Assembly: GCA_030762935.1 (NCBI GenBank)
Contig: CM060895.1
Coordinates: 33,284,501-33,348,500 of the forward strand
Source: Hymenopus coronatus
Taxonomy: Eukaryota > Arthropoda > Insecta > Mantodea > Hymenopodidae
Direction: 5' to 3'
DNA: 64,000 bases
Shown here: in pieces, positions 47,069-57,289 of the stretch
How the letters are laid out: each line of letters begins with the position of its first letter
Numbering within the stretch: the stretch's first letter is position 1
Made by a program: the position numbers and the translations under genes
The notes under the pieces: generated by a model
The model's database searches: none
The model's input: only the letters and a program-made list of their open reading frames with translations
What the model was told of the DNA's origin: nothing

Positions 47069-47583
47069 TCCTTATAAGTAGAAGGGAAACATACGGGACT
47101 ACACTTGGCTGAAGCGACAGTAAAAGCTCTAACTATGCGATTGTCATTGAAATTTGGTTCTCTTTTCATAGGAGTAAAACGAAAGAGATATAAAAACACC
47201 TTTGGATTACTTTTTGAGAAAAGATTTTAGAATTTTAAAATTGGAACAGGGCTTATATTGTACATTTTTAGTTCTAAAAAACTTGTGTATAACAAATTAT
47301 TTTTTTACAGTAGATTTTTGTCTATCTCTTACAATTTACCAGTTATGCAAAAATAATTTCAGAATAAACAGTGCTTCAGAGATTATTCCCAAGAAACTTA
47401 ACGTGTACATTTTATTTTCGTTTAAAATATCTTTGATATACGGTATTTTAATTAAAATCGTTAGTAATTTTTGAGAAAATCGATAATTTCAAAAAATGTT
47501 CCAAGTAAAGTGTAGTTTGGATTTAACTGACTTTTTGAGTTTTGAGTAATGCTGTCCACAGGCACACTCAGATGCACACGGAT
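47069..47583 (+). mobile_element. Older R870 copy, rest
   Basis: Resumes with CCTTATAAGTAGAAGGGAAA, the segment that follows TCTTATTACTTGCTT in the family order. Ends in the core at GATGCACACGGATCTTT without a palindrome, where the next copy begins. Confidence 0.8.
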
Positions 47584-48200
47584 CTTTCACATGATTTTAT
47601 CTAGCTGCTCTACAAACAAACTTATAATTTTTTTTCTACTCCATACTCATCGAGAGAAACATTAATAGAATATTCTTATTGCTTACTTTCCAACAAGTAC
47701 AAGGGAAGTAAGGGAATACACTTTGCTAATGCTGTAGTCAAACGTTTTAAAAGCTTTCGTTGTGCGATTTTCATTGAAATTCGCTTCTTTGCTTGGCCAG
47801 AAGTAAAACAAAAGAAACACGCGAACGACTTCCTGTCTGAGAAAAGTGTAAGTATATTAAAATTGAAACAAATAACAAATAATATCTCGGAAACGGTTAG
47901 CTCAACAACAAAAATGTAATGTGTGTTTTGACTAGATTTACAGTTTCTGTGGAGTAAGTTTTTGCCTATTTTTATACCAGTTATGCAAAAACTCGTTCAG
48001 AATAAAAATAACCTCAGAGGCTATTCCAAGAAATTTTAAGATATGCATTTTATATGTCATATTTATATCTTTAATATACAATATTGTAATCAATATCATT
48101 ATAGGTATTTTTGAAAACAATGGAAAGTGTAGTAGTTTGGGGTGGTGGATATTCTTGAAACTCTTCGTGTCACATCTTTTAAATATATACTTGAATACCA
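47584..48200 (+). mobile_element. R870 copy truncated at both ends
   Basis: Starts CACATGATTTTATCTAGC and ends ATATATACTTGAATACCAA, just before the next copy's TTCATTCGCGTGAC. Terminal AAAATCTGATG and the 3' third are missing. Confidence 0.78.
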
Positions 48201-48902
48201 ATTCATTCGCGTGACTTTCTCTACATCTCTGTAACAAATTATTATTACTAAGCTTATTCTTCTCTCCACTTCATACTAATCGAGATAAACATTAGCAGCA
48301 ACGGTCTTATTACTTAGTTCCTTGTAAGTAGAAGAGAAATAAGGGAATACACTGGGCTAAACAGACAGTCAAACAGTTCTAAAATGTGGTTGCTATGGAA
48401 CTGAAATCCATTTCCTTGCGTAGCCAAGAGTGGAATAAGTTTCGTATTAGACAAGTTGAGTATTTTAAAACTGAAACGAATAACAAGGAATATCTTGAAT
48501 ACGGTGAAAAGTGTATATGACATAAATTGTGTGTTTTAAGGAGATCTATATTTTTTGTACAGTAAATTTTTCTCTATCTGTTACGGTTTAGCAGTAATTC
48601 CAAATTCAGGAAAATTCATCCAGAATAAAGAGGTTTTCAAACGCTAGTCCCAGAAAATTCAAGGTATGCATTTTATTTATCAAGTAAATATCTTAAATAT
48701 AATAGCTTTTAATCAAAATAATTAGAGCCATTTTTGGGAGAACCAAAATTTTCGAAATGTTTTTCATGTAAACGGTAGTTGAAAATCTTCCTGTCCCATT
48801 CTTGGAAGACACTGAACTAACCTAAAATATCAAGTTTGGTATTTAACAGACTTTTGAGCTATGCGACACAAACACACATATGTCACTTTTCTAACAATGC
48901 GT
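48201..48902 (+). mobile_element. R870 copy, first part, host of nested insertion
   Basis: Runs to CTAACAATGCG in the T-rich AATGCTTTTTTTGG site. It resumes after the nested copy at 51113 (TTTTGGATTCAGCGGG). Its own CA core is short (ACACAAACACACATATG). Confidence 0.82.
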
Positions 48903-49246
48903 TTTACTTTCTCTACATGTACTATATACATAGTGTATAGAGAAGGTATTGCACTCCACTCAAAAATTCGATACTGAGATTTCACCTGAAATATATGTTT
49001 AAGGGTCGCCTGTATCCAAAAAAAAAAAAACATTTTCAGAAAAAGGTCGGCGTGTGTGTTTCCGTATGTATGTGAACACGATAACTCAAAAACGAAAAGT
49101 CTGTAAAGTACTAAACTTGGTATTTAAGCTTGATATTTACAAGGGATAGGACACGAAGATTTTGAGAAAAATTCTCCACCCCAAACTACCCTTTCCATGG
49201 AGCTTTTTTCAAAAATGTTGATTTCTCAAAAATAGCTCTATCGATT

Positions 49247-49277
49247 TTGATTAAAATATATATATATATATTTTAAT

Positions 49278-49280
<3 letters not shown>
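49247..49280. repeat. 34-bp perfect palindrome
   Basis: TTGATTAAAATATA, a TA centre, then TATTTTAATCAA: the family word TTGATTAAAATAT is mirrored across (TA)n. It could extrude as a cruciform and lies about 30 bp from the mariner insertion point. Confidence 0.85.

Positions 49281-49312
<32 letters not shown>
49281..49312. repeat. (TA)n tract, mariner target
   Basis: Pure TA repeat. Its last TA (49311-49312) is the mariner target duplication, paired with TA at 50648-50649. Confidence 0.9.
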
Positions 49313-49313
<1 letters not shown>

Positions 49314-50647
49314 GAGGGCCGTTCAGAAAGTAGCTTCCGGTTGATTGCAAGAAATTCACCAAGTTAAATAAAAATATTTTAATATATACATCTTACAACT
49401 ACATCTTTGCACTATTTTTCTACATAGTTTCCATAACGATTGAGGCACTTATCGTATCTGTTCACAAGCTTTGAAATTCCTTCTGCATAAAAATCACCCG
49501 CTTGTGCCTGGAGCCAGCATGTGACCGCATCTTTGAGCTCTTCGTGGTCATCAAACCGCTGGGACCCGAGCCATTTCTTCATATGCATGAAGAGGTGATA
49601 ATCGCTTGGCGCCAGATCTGGGCTGTAAGGTGGATGATTGACAACGTCCCACTTGAAGGACTCAAGAAGGGCTGTTGTTCTGCGAGCAGAGTGAGGACGG
49701 GCGTTATCGTGCAAAAAAACGATACCGGAAGTCAGCATACCACGGCGTTTGTTCTGTATAGCCCGTCGTAATTGTTTTAGTGTTTCACAGTACACGTCTC
49801 GATTAATGGTCGTCCCACGTTCCATGAATTCAACCAACAACACCCCTTTTGAATCCCAAAACACCGTTGCCATCAATTTTCGGGCAGAAAAATCTTGCCG
49901 GGCTTTTATTGGTTTGGTAGGCGAATTTGAATGTGCCCACATCTTTGATTGTTCTTTTGCCTCAGGGTTCACGTACTTAATCCAGGTTTCGTCCCCGGTC
50001 ACGATTCTGTTTAACATTGGTTCACCTTCGGCCTCATAACGTGACAGAAAGTCTAATGCAGAGGCCATTCTTTGAGTTTTGTGGTGGTCGGTAAGAATTT
50101 TGGGCACCCATCGTGCACAGAACTTACGGTAACCCAATCTTGCTGTCACTATCTCGTACAAGAGAGTCTTAGAAATCTGTGGAAAATCAGTAGACAACTC
50201 CGACATTGTGAAACGTCGGTTTTCACGAACTTTTGCATCAACTGTCTGAACGAGTTCGTCCGTGACCAATGATGGTCTACCACTCCTCTCTTCATCATGA
50301 ACGTTTTCTCGTCCACTTTTAAATAAACGTACCCATTCACGGACCACTCCTTCACTCATAACTCTTGGTCCGTACACAGCACAAAGCTCACGATGAATAG
50401 CTGCTGCAGAATATCCTTTGGCTGTAAAAAACCTTATAACAGCACGCACTTCACATTTGGCGGGGTTTTCTATTGCAGTACACATTTCAAACGGCCACAA
50501 ACACTAAACTAGCGCAGGTACGACTTTCACTCGACCACGGCTTGATGCCGACTGACCTGCTGAGTGCGTGAATGCACAGATGGCGTCGCTACTCCCCCCA
50601 CTACCCGCACTGTGACCGATCGGAGGTTACTTTCTGAACGGCCCTCG
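49313..50647 (-). mobile_element. mariner transposon, apparently intact (1,335 bp)
   Basis: Both ends read CGAGGGCCGTTCAGAAAGTA, a perfect 20-bp terminal inverted repeat that continues to about 31 bp with four mismatches. TA duplication at 49311-49312 and 50648-50649. One uninterrupted transposase gene of 362 codons fills the interior on the minus strand. Length and organisation are typical of mariner. Nothing else has inserted into it. Confidence 0.96.
49412..50500 (-). CDS. mariner transposase, D,D34D
   Basis: Cut-and-paste transposase, expected to bind the element's own terminal repeats and move it to TA sites. 362 residues, against about 345-355 usual. N-terminal helix-turn-helix region 1-110 (RAVIRFFTAKGYSAAAIHRE, then REWVRLFKSGRENVHDEERS-GRPS at about 54-77), linker signature WVPKIL at 131-136. 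Catalytic Asp170 (TGDETW), Asp265 (FLHDNARPHSA) and Asp300 (YSPDLAPSDYHLF) have 34 residues between the last two, the mariner spacing. The C-terminus NRYDKCLNRYGNYVEK is typical. The start could be Met1 or Met6; Met6 (MCTAIENPAKCEV) gives the more usual length. No stop or frameshift. Activity is not shown by sequence alone. No promoter was identified. Confidence 0.95.
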   Translation of the reverse strand: MWPFEMCTAIENPAKCEVRAVIRFFTAKGYSAAAIHRELCAVYGPRVMSEGVVREWVRLFKSGRENVHDEERSGRPSLVTDELVQTVDAKVRENRRFTMSELSTDFPQISKTLLYEIVTARLGYRKFCARWVPKILTDHHKTQRMASALDFLSRYEAEGEPMLNRIVTGDETWIKYVNPEAKEQSKMWAHSNSPTKPIKARQDFSARKLMATVFWDSKGVLLVEFMERGTTINRDVYCETLKQLRRAIQNKRRGMLTSGIVFLHDNARPHSARRTTALLESFKWDVVNHPPYSPDLAPSDYHLFMHMKKWLGSQRFDDHEELKDAVTCWLQAQAGDFYAEGISKLVNRYDKCLNRYGNYVEK

Positions 50648-51112
50648 TATATAAATGATATATATGATATATCTTGAATTTTCTGGGAATAGTCTCTGAA
50701 GATACTTTATTCTGGATGAATTATACGGAATTTCGCATGACTGCCAAACCGTAAGAGATGGATAAAAACTTACCACACAAAAATGTAGGGCACATTAAAA
50801 CACACGACTTATGTTAAATACATTTTGTTCGTGGAGATGATCGTTTTTTAGATATTCCTTGTTTTTGGTTTCAGCTTTAATAAACATACTTTTCTCATAC
50901 AGTAATTTGTCAACTCCTGTCCATGCAAACAAAGGAACTTCAGTCACATAGCAACCAGCTTTTGACTATCACTTTAGCCTGTGACACTCCCATTTTTCTC
51001 TTCTACTTACAAGGTAGCAAGAAATAAGGCTATTACGATTATTTTTTTCTCAATTAGGATGAAGTTGCAGAGATGTGGAGAAAATCATGTGAATGGAACA
51101 CATCAGATTTTT

Positions 51113-51213
51113 TTTGGATTCAGCGGGTCCGAAGACAGTATTTCCGGTGAAATCTCGGTATCGAATTTACCTTCTCTATATACTAGTACATAGTACGTGT
51201 AGAGAAAGTAATA
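51113..51213 (+). repeat. R870 host copy, 3' end after nested insertion
   Basis: TTTTGGATTCAGCGGGTCC through ATCTCGGTATCGAATTTACC to ACTAGTACATAGTACGTG and TAGAGAAAGTAA. It completes the copy begun at 48201. Confidence 0.8.
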
Positions 51214-51616
51214 TATTTCACAAGTATTTTGAGAGTGGGTGAAAAGCACATTTTGAAATTTGAAGAGAGAATGCTCTACTTTGTGGTACTGATAGAGTCC
51301 CATTAAGCGGAGTGATACATCAGGCCTCGAGCTCAAGCTTGAACATGCAGTTGTGTTCATCTCGTGGCTTAACGACGCTAACCCTTATGCCTCTATTTGC
51401 ATGTGACGTGACAACATAGGACAATCAGGAGGCTTAGGTCAACATGCTTCGTGCTTTGATATACAGGGTGCATCAGAAATAGTTAATCCACTTCGCTGTA
51501 GAGAAACAATTATGTCTCTGGGGAGAGTGTAGAGTCCACTTTATATTTGCACAATACATATGAGAAACTCAGTTAAAGAAAAACGCTTTGTAACATTCAA
51601 CAGTGGCGTTTTGTTG
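51214..51616. other. Single-copy gap with a transposon-end-like word
   Basis: At 51463-51485, TACAGGGTGCATCAGAAATA resembles ends of some mariner-like elements (ACAGGGTGxxTCAGAAAT). No partner end was found nearby, so this may be a solitary remnant. Confidence 0.3.
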
Positions 51617-52465
51617 TTTTTTACTTTCTTTACACGTACTATGTAGACAGTGTATAGAGGAGGAAGCATTGTATTCCACCCAAAAATTCGATACCGTGAT
51701 TTCAACGGAAATACACCTGAATCCAAAAATAAATTCAATGTGTTTGTCTATTTGTGTGTCTGTGGACAACATAGCTCAAAAACGAAAAGACCGTTAAATA
51801 CCAAACTTGGTATTTAAGTTTGTTATCTTCCAAGGATGCGATTCGAAGATTTTCAAGAAAATTCCTTGCCCAAAATTTCCCTTTACATGGAAATATTTTC
51901 GAAAATTTTGTTTTTCTCAAAAATGGCTCTAACTACTTTGATTTAAATGCTACACATTAAAGATATTTACCTGACAAATAAAATGTATATTTTGAGTTTT
52001 CTGGGAATAGTCTCTGAAGAGATCTTTATTCTGGATAAGCATTGCAGAATTTTGTATAACGGTTAAACCGTAAAATATAGACAGAAGCTCTCTACACAAC
52101 AAATGTCGATCTCGTGAAAAGTTATGTCATATACGTTTTTCTTGAGGAGATGACCGTTTTTGAGATATTATTGTTATAGGTTTCAATTTTAAACCACCTA
52201 ACTCTTCCCAATCCGAACCATGCTAGGCGAAACGAACCTTAATTGTTCCACATAGCGACCAGCTTTCAAAAGATTTGACTGTCGCTTTAGTCTAATGTAT
52301 TCCCTTATTTCCCCTCTGCTTACAAGGACGTATATAATAAGAACAATTCTGCTAATATTTATCTCGATTAGCATTATGTAGATAAAAGAATAATCTTTTA
52401 TACTAATAGCTTTTATATGGAACCACTAGAGAAAGTTATGTGAATGGAACGCATCATATTTTTAT
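51617..52465 (-). mobile_element. R870 copy, full length, diverged subtype
   Basis: Start TTTACTTTCTTTACACGTAC; end GAACGCATCATATTTTT. The core is only GTGTTTGTCTATTTGTGTG. A large block (CATGTTTTAGGACCC) is missing near the 3' end. Confidence 0.87.
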
Positions 52466-52664
52466 TTACACAAACAGTGTGTAGGACACAGGTTGGATTG
52501 GTGGAGTCAGACTGAAAAATTCAATGCCATACCACATTGTTGGTTGCTCTAAACACTGAGTTATCATGGCAATATGCCATTGGGGGTTTTCATCTCAAGG
52601 TAATTTGTGGTTTACCGGGAAACATGCAAATCAGTTGAGAAATTTAATGCTGTGCCGAAATGTT
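52466..52664. other. Short single-copy stretch
   Basis: Nothing recognised. The word AGTGTGTAGGACACAGGTTG at 52487 also occurs, altered, near 6770 (CTGTGTGTAGGACAGAAGTTGG, split here), so a low-copy repeat may be present. Confidence 0.3.
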
Positions 52665-52800
52665 GTCATGTTATTTCAGTGGTTAGTGCAACCGGCTAGA
52701 AACCGGGAGATCCGTGGTTCAAATCTGGTAATGGCATTGGATTGTTCATTCCGACTCTATCTTTCCAAATATCAAGAAGATTGAGCACCATCCAATGGCG
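52665..52800 (+). mobile_element. tRNA-like SINE (family H)
   Basis: TCAGTGGTTAGTGCAACC (A box) and GGTTCAAATCTGG (B box), followed by AGATTGAGCACCATCC. One copy only; limits estimated. Confidence 0.5.
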
Positions 52801-52897
52801 ATACGAGGATTTTAAGAAACAACCAGCCTTATCACTAACTTCAATGGAAAAATAGTTCTAACTATATCGACAAAACTACGAGCTTTGAAATAAATTA

Positions 52898-53801
52898 GTT
52901 TTTTTTTTTTTTTTTAATTACAACTAAGCGAAAGCTTATCTAGTAATATTTCCTTCATAAATAAGTTCGCAATGTATAGGCGAGTCTTCCACTGAAGGCC
53001 CCCAAAGCTTACACTAATTCTTGCGGTCACACATTAAGTCATTTGGCCTGATTCTTTTCAATCTTCTAACTTCACACTTACTAAGCACATTCAACATCTC
53101 TTTATTTCCATGGTGCTGGACTCTTATATGATGTTTCCTTGCTGTATTTTTTATTTCTTCTGTAACTGTGTCGATCTTGAGATCTCTGTATCTGATCATT
53201 GCGCACATACCAAGGTGCATTAACCATTGTTCTTAGAGCTTTATTTTGAAATGTCTGTGTATGTTTTATATTAGTCAATTTAGAACAGCCCCAAAGCTAT
53301 ATCCCATAGGTTCAAACTGGCTTTAACACCTGCTTGTATATTAATAGCTTATTATATATGTCAAGTTCAGAATTTCTCCCAATAAGCCAGTAAAGTTTCT
53401 TATATTTGATATTTAACTCTTTTCTTTTAGTTTCTATATGCTTTCTCCAATTTAGTTTTGCATCTAGTATCATTCCTAGGTACTTCACTGATTGAACTTG
53501 AGGAATAGTTTGATTATTTATTTTTATCAGTAGTATCTTAATTTTCTTATTCGTAAAGTTGATGTGTGCGGATTTAGATTCATTTAATTTTACGCGCCAT
53601 TCCTTGGTCCACTCATTGACCCTATTGACGGCTTTCTGTAATTTCTGTGTAGATTCCTCTACTGTATGGCCTATTGCCATTATTCCTGTGTCGTCAGCGA
53701 AGGTAGCCATAGTAGTATCATCTTGATATGGAATATCCCTAGTAAATATAAGGAACAGTATTGGCCCCAAGACACTTCCTTGAGGTACTCCAGGCCATAT
53801 A
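52898..53801 (-). mobile_element. Jockey-type LINE, 5'-truncated
   Basis: The T16-17 run at 52899-52915 is the poly(A) tail on the minus strand. The coding relic 53014-53801 covers the last third of the reverse transcriptase and the C-terminus. The element breaks off at the TA where a mariner lies. Upstream LINE sequence was not found on the other side of the mariner, so truncation occurred at or next to that point. Confidence 0.88.
53014..53801 (-). pseudogene. Jockey-type reverse transcriptase, broken
   Basis: Starts inside the RT domain at GVPQGSVLGPILFLIF. The catalytic motif FADDTGIMAIG and the thumb-side VKYLGMILDAKLNWRKHI are clear. An in-frame TGA at about 53312 replaces the Trp of VLKP-V-x-TYG, and a TAG sits at the usual Gln before LWGC. 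A frameshift near 53190 separates TMVNAPWYVRND from IRYRDLKIDTVTEEIKN, and RRLKRIRPNDL lies before the stop. That C-terminal motif order is the Jockey-clade signature. It is non-functional. Confidence 0.88.
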
Positions 53802-55036
53802 CGAGGGCTGTAAAGAAAGTAGTGGCAACATGGTCCCCACATTCACAGGAAAGCGGGTATGAGCCAATAGGATATGGGAGCGATCAGGTGACTAGTGTCG
53901 ATGTGTGGTGTGCATTGGTCGGGCTGCCAGTTGAGAGTGTGTAGTTGCTGTGTAGCGTTGAAGTGAACAGTGTCAAGTGCACCGCTCTAAAGCATGTTTA
54001 CCAAGAGCGATCAGCTTTCGTGGATTAAAATCGAGGTTGCCCGTGGCAAAAATGCATCAGCATGTTATCGAGGATTAAGTTAAGCCTGTGGCGGGAATGC
54101 ATTGCCGTACAGGACGGTTGCACGTTGGGTCAATGCGTTTTGTGCAGGTCGGACTGAGACAGCGGATTTGCACCACACAGGTCGGCCGTCCATTCCGCAA
54201 GATCAGATTGACATCGTGAATGGTCTCGTTGTCATGGACCATCGATGGACTGTCCGGAAGTTATCCGTAGAGGTTGGTCTCAGTCATCAAACTGTGTGGC
54301 ATATGCTGACGAAATGTCTTCACTTCAGGAAAATTGCGTCCGTTTGGGTTCCACATCGACTCACTGAGGTACAGAAATGGCACCGGTATTCACCTGGACA
54401 GATATCGCAATGAAGGAGACGCATTTCTGCAGCGTATTGTCGCCATTGATGAGACGTGGGCACGAGCCTATGAGCCGGAATTGAAGCGTCAGTCGAATGA
54501 ATGGCGTCACCTAGGTTCACCGCGTCCACAGAAAGTTTGACAGGAACCCAGTCGGGTGAAGCTGATGCTGATTATGGCATACGACTACGAGGGGTTATTC
54601 TTAGACGTGCTGTGCCTGAAGGAAACCCGTCAACAGGGATTACTATTGCCGATTTCTGGAGCGACATCTTCGTCCGGCTACACACGTTGTCATGTCGCTC
54701 TTATTGCAACGGTGGCCTTGGGAGGTTTTGGAACATCCTCCGTACTCACCAAACATGAGTCCTTGTGACTTCGACCTTTTTTCCGAAGTTGAAGGAACCT
54801 CTCCGAGGCCGCCGATTTCCTGACGTGGCATCTGTAGTCCGCGCAGTAGGGCGCTCCTTCGTAGTCATCAACAGAGATCGCCTTGCCAACGGTCCCCAAC
54901 GGCTGCCCTACATTTGGCAAAAGGTCAGGAGGGTCTTTGTGGGTGACTACATTGAAGGAATGTAATGCCATTTTACTTGTGAGTTCAATAAATATTGTGT
55001 TCTATCAATGTTGCCTCTACTTTTTTACAGCACTCG
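53802..55036 (+). mobile_element. mariner-type transposon, decayed (1,235 bp)
   Basis: Ends CGAGGGCTGTAAAGAAAGTA (left) and, on the minus strand, CGAGTGCTGTAAAAAAGTAG (right), with GGCAACA shared further in. TA duplication at 53800-53801 and 55037-55038. It is a different subfamily from the two other mariners. Confidence 0.92.
53995..54965 (+). pseudogene. mariner-like transposase, multiply broken
   Basis: ATG at 53995 (MFTKSDQLSWIKIEVARG), in-frame TAA near 54079, then YRTVARWVNAF and TVRKLSVEVGLSHQTVWHML (helix-turn-helix), WVPHRLTEVQKWHRY, and a frameshift near 54390. The first catalytic motif is AIDETWARAYEPE. A TGA at 54538 follows. The region of the second catalytic Asp is deleted or unreadable. 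The third, PPYSPNMSPCDFDLF, lies near 54735-54780 in another frame. The end is GDYIEGM before the stop at 54963-54965. Confidence 0.85.
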
Positions 55037-55038
55037 TA

Positions 55039-55125
55039 TATTAATTTCATCTTGAGTGGATAGAAGAAGCTTTCATGAGAATATGTTATGGAATAGGTGT
55101 AGAAAAGCATGTAAATGTAAACATT
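55039..55125 (-). repeat. R870 5'-end fragment
   Basis: TTAATTTCATCTTGAGTGG is a decayed TCGATTAGCATGATGTAG. GGAATAGGTGTAGAAAAGCA and AACATTAACTTTTT follow, running head-to-tail into the next copy. Confidence 0.65.
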
Positions 55126-55733
55126 AACTTTTTGCTTTCTCTAGCCCATATGTACAATGTAGGGATTTTAATCCACCCAGAAATTCGATACCAAGACTTC
55201 CCCGGAAATACATGTGTTGAGACCCCCAGACAATAAAGCATTTTTAAATTTGTGTGTGTATGTGTGTGTGTGTGTGCCTGTTTGCAGCATAGTTCTAAAA
55301 CGAAAAGTCGGTTTAATCCCAAACAAGATATTTAAGCTCAGTATCTTCCAGGGAAGCGATACGAAGATTTTTAAGAAAATCCTCCCCAACTACTCTTTAC
55401 ATGGAACATTTTTCAAAAATTGTTATTTTCTCAAACAGGGCTCTAACGATTTTGATTCAAATTTCATGTGTTTAAGATATTATCATGGAAAACGAAATGT
55501 TTATCTTGAATTTTCTGGGAATAGCCTCTGAAGACCCGTTTATTCTGGATGACTTTTGTGTAGCTGATAAACCGTAAGAGATATACGAAAACCTACTACA
55601 TAAAAATGCAGAACTCATTTAAACAAACAATTTATGTCTTATACATTTTTTATAGAATTAACTGTTTTCGATTAAGGAGAGTTTGTTTGTGGAACGGCTA
55701 GAGACAGTCATTTGAAGGAACACATCATATTCG
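55126..55733 (-). mobile_element. R870 copy, internally deleted
   Basis: Starts TTGCTTTCTCTAGCCCATAT. Core GTGTGTATGTGTGTGTGTG (55250-55275). The 200 bp or so before the 5' end is missing (TTAACTGTTTTCGATTAAG joins AGAGTTTGTTTGTGG). Ends GGAACACATCATATTC. Confidence 0.82.
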
Positions 55734-56599
55734 TGAACATGGTTCTACGACATGGGGGATAGCTATTTCAAGGTGGTAAAGGGAAGGCAGATGGTATAGA
55801 AATGATAACAACACAAAGGGAATCCTGATAATATAAATATATTTACAAATAGCGAAAGGCAAATATACTTTACAATAAAATAATAAGATAAATTATAATA
55901 AACAAGACTTAAGCGTGTCAAGCGTTCCGTGTCGAGCGAGAACTAATTCAGAATACCGAAGGCAAGAATTAATGAAGTTACAGTAGAATAGTTAATATAC
56001 AACAAAAGGTTCCTAACTTTTAAGTTGATTAGCTCGACGAGAAGAAAGATGTGTGTCGGTATGGTAGCCAGTGACCCGGGGTGGGGCCTCGGACGTCCCT
56101 CGGGCAGCGAGTCTGCCTCTGTCAAGTACTGAGTATCAAAGGCGCCCGAATTCAAGATTCCAGAGAATTTTATACTAGACAATTGTCTCTAGGGGATTCT
56201 TCCGAATCTACGCCCAGGCTCTTAATAAATCCACCAATCAAAATACAGTATTTAAAAGATAAGACAGGGCTTCCTATATTACGTGCTTGGGATTAAAGTC
56301 TGTCCTAGCCTACGAAATGTCGCGTAGATTCCAGGAAGCGGTTGAAAGCCCACGCAAGCTCATAAGTTGCAAAATGTGGTAAAATGTTGCATTAATCAGA
56401 GGAAGACACATCCGGTTATAATAACAAAGCAAAGCATAACTCTTCCTCTTATTCAACCCAAGAATCCGGTTGTTAAGAAACACAGAAATTTATAAGAATG
56501 TACTAAAAGGAATTCCAAAACATTTAAAATAATGTGACTTAAAACAAACAATAAACTAATTTAAAAATACTCGTCAATCACATATATGATAATATGTTT
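55734..56599. other. Single-copy gap
   Basis: Unrecognised. 56050-56170 is a GC-richer patch (GTGACCCGGGGTGGGGCCTC) with overlapping 71-79-codon ORFs on both strands and no known motif. Confidence 0.35.
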
Positions 56600-56712
56600 T
56601 GAATTTTGTTGACCCTAAAACGTGTATTTCCAATGAAATCCCGGTATGAATTTTTAGGTGGAATGCAATACATTGTCTACCTGTGTGGTATGTACTACGT
56701 ACAGAAAGTTAT
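56600..56712 (+). repeat. R870 3'-end fragment
   Basis: ACCCTAAAACGTGTATTTCC, GAAATCCCGGTATGAATTTT and a diverged GTGGTATGTACTACGTACAG end. Confidence 0.65.
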
Positions 56713-57289
56713 ACAGGACCAAGTCCATATTGAAATGTTGTGTTTTGCTCGAATTAGAATTTGCAAGCCACAGTTTCATGCTAATCTTAACCTTCACTGG
56801 AATTCGCTTTCGAAGGGAAGTGCTGCAGATCTCCAGTTAACTAACTCGTTAGAAATGGATTGTAAACTCCTATTAGCTCCTGAAACAGGAGTTCCTTTGG
56901 TCAATTAGCAGACGGGAGCATAAGGTATTTGTCTCTAACGCGGAGTGGGCTTGTGTTGGGGGCCTTACAACTTATAACTAATACCAAAGTTACAATGGAG
57001 TTTCGGAGTTGGAATGTGATGAAAACTGGTTTCTCAACTGACGTAAGGTCGATGATCGCGCAATTTTGTCATTTAGCTATATCGTGCTTTCACACTCCAC
57101 GAGTAACTTGGGTCTGTTTTGAACTAAATATTTTGTTATTTTGGAAAATGTGGAAAGTATAGATATTCTTTAGTTTTCCACATCTATTAATCACAGTTTG
57201 AAATAAATTCCGTCTTTAGAATGTAAATTTCCAAGAATACGACACAAACGTTTTAAACATCCGTCCCTTTACATTAAAAATTAATACAT
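56713..57289. other. Gap with a small R870 scrap
   Basis: Mostly unrecognised. 57215-57280 (TTTCCAAGAATACGACACAA...CCCTTTACATTAAAAATT) is an antisense R870 internal piece. Confidence 0.4.

Larger units (their letters stand above)
48903..51112 (-). mobile_element. R870 copy nested in R870 and split by mariner
   Basis: 48903-49312 plus 50648-51112 add up to about 873 bp, a full unit. Start TTTACTTTCTCTACATGTAC; end GGAACACATCAGATTTT. The mariner went into a (TA)n tract at the AAAATATCGTATATT position. Confidence 0.9.
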
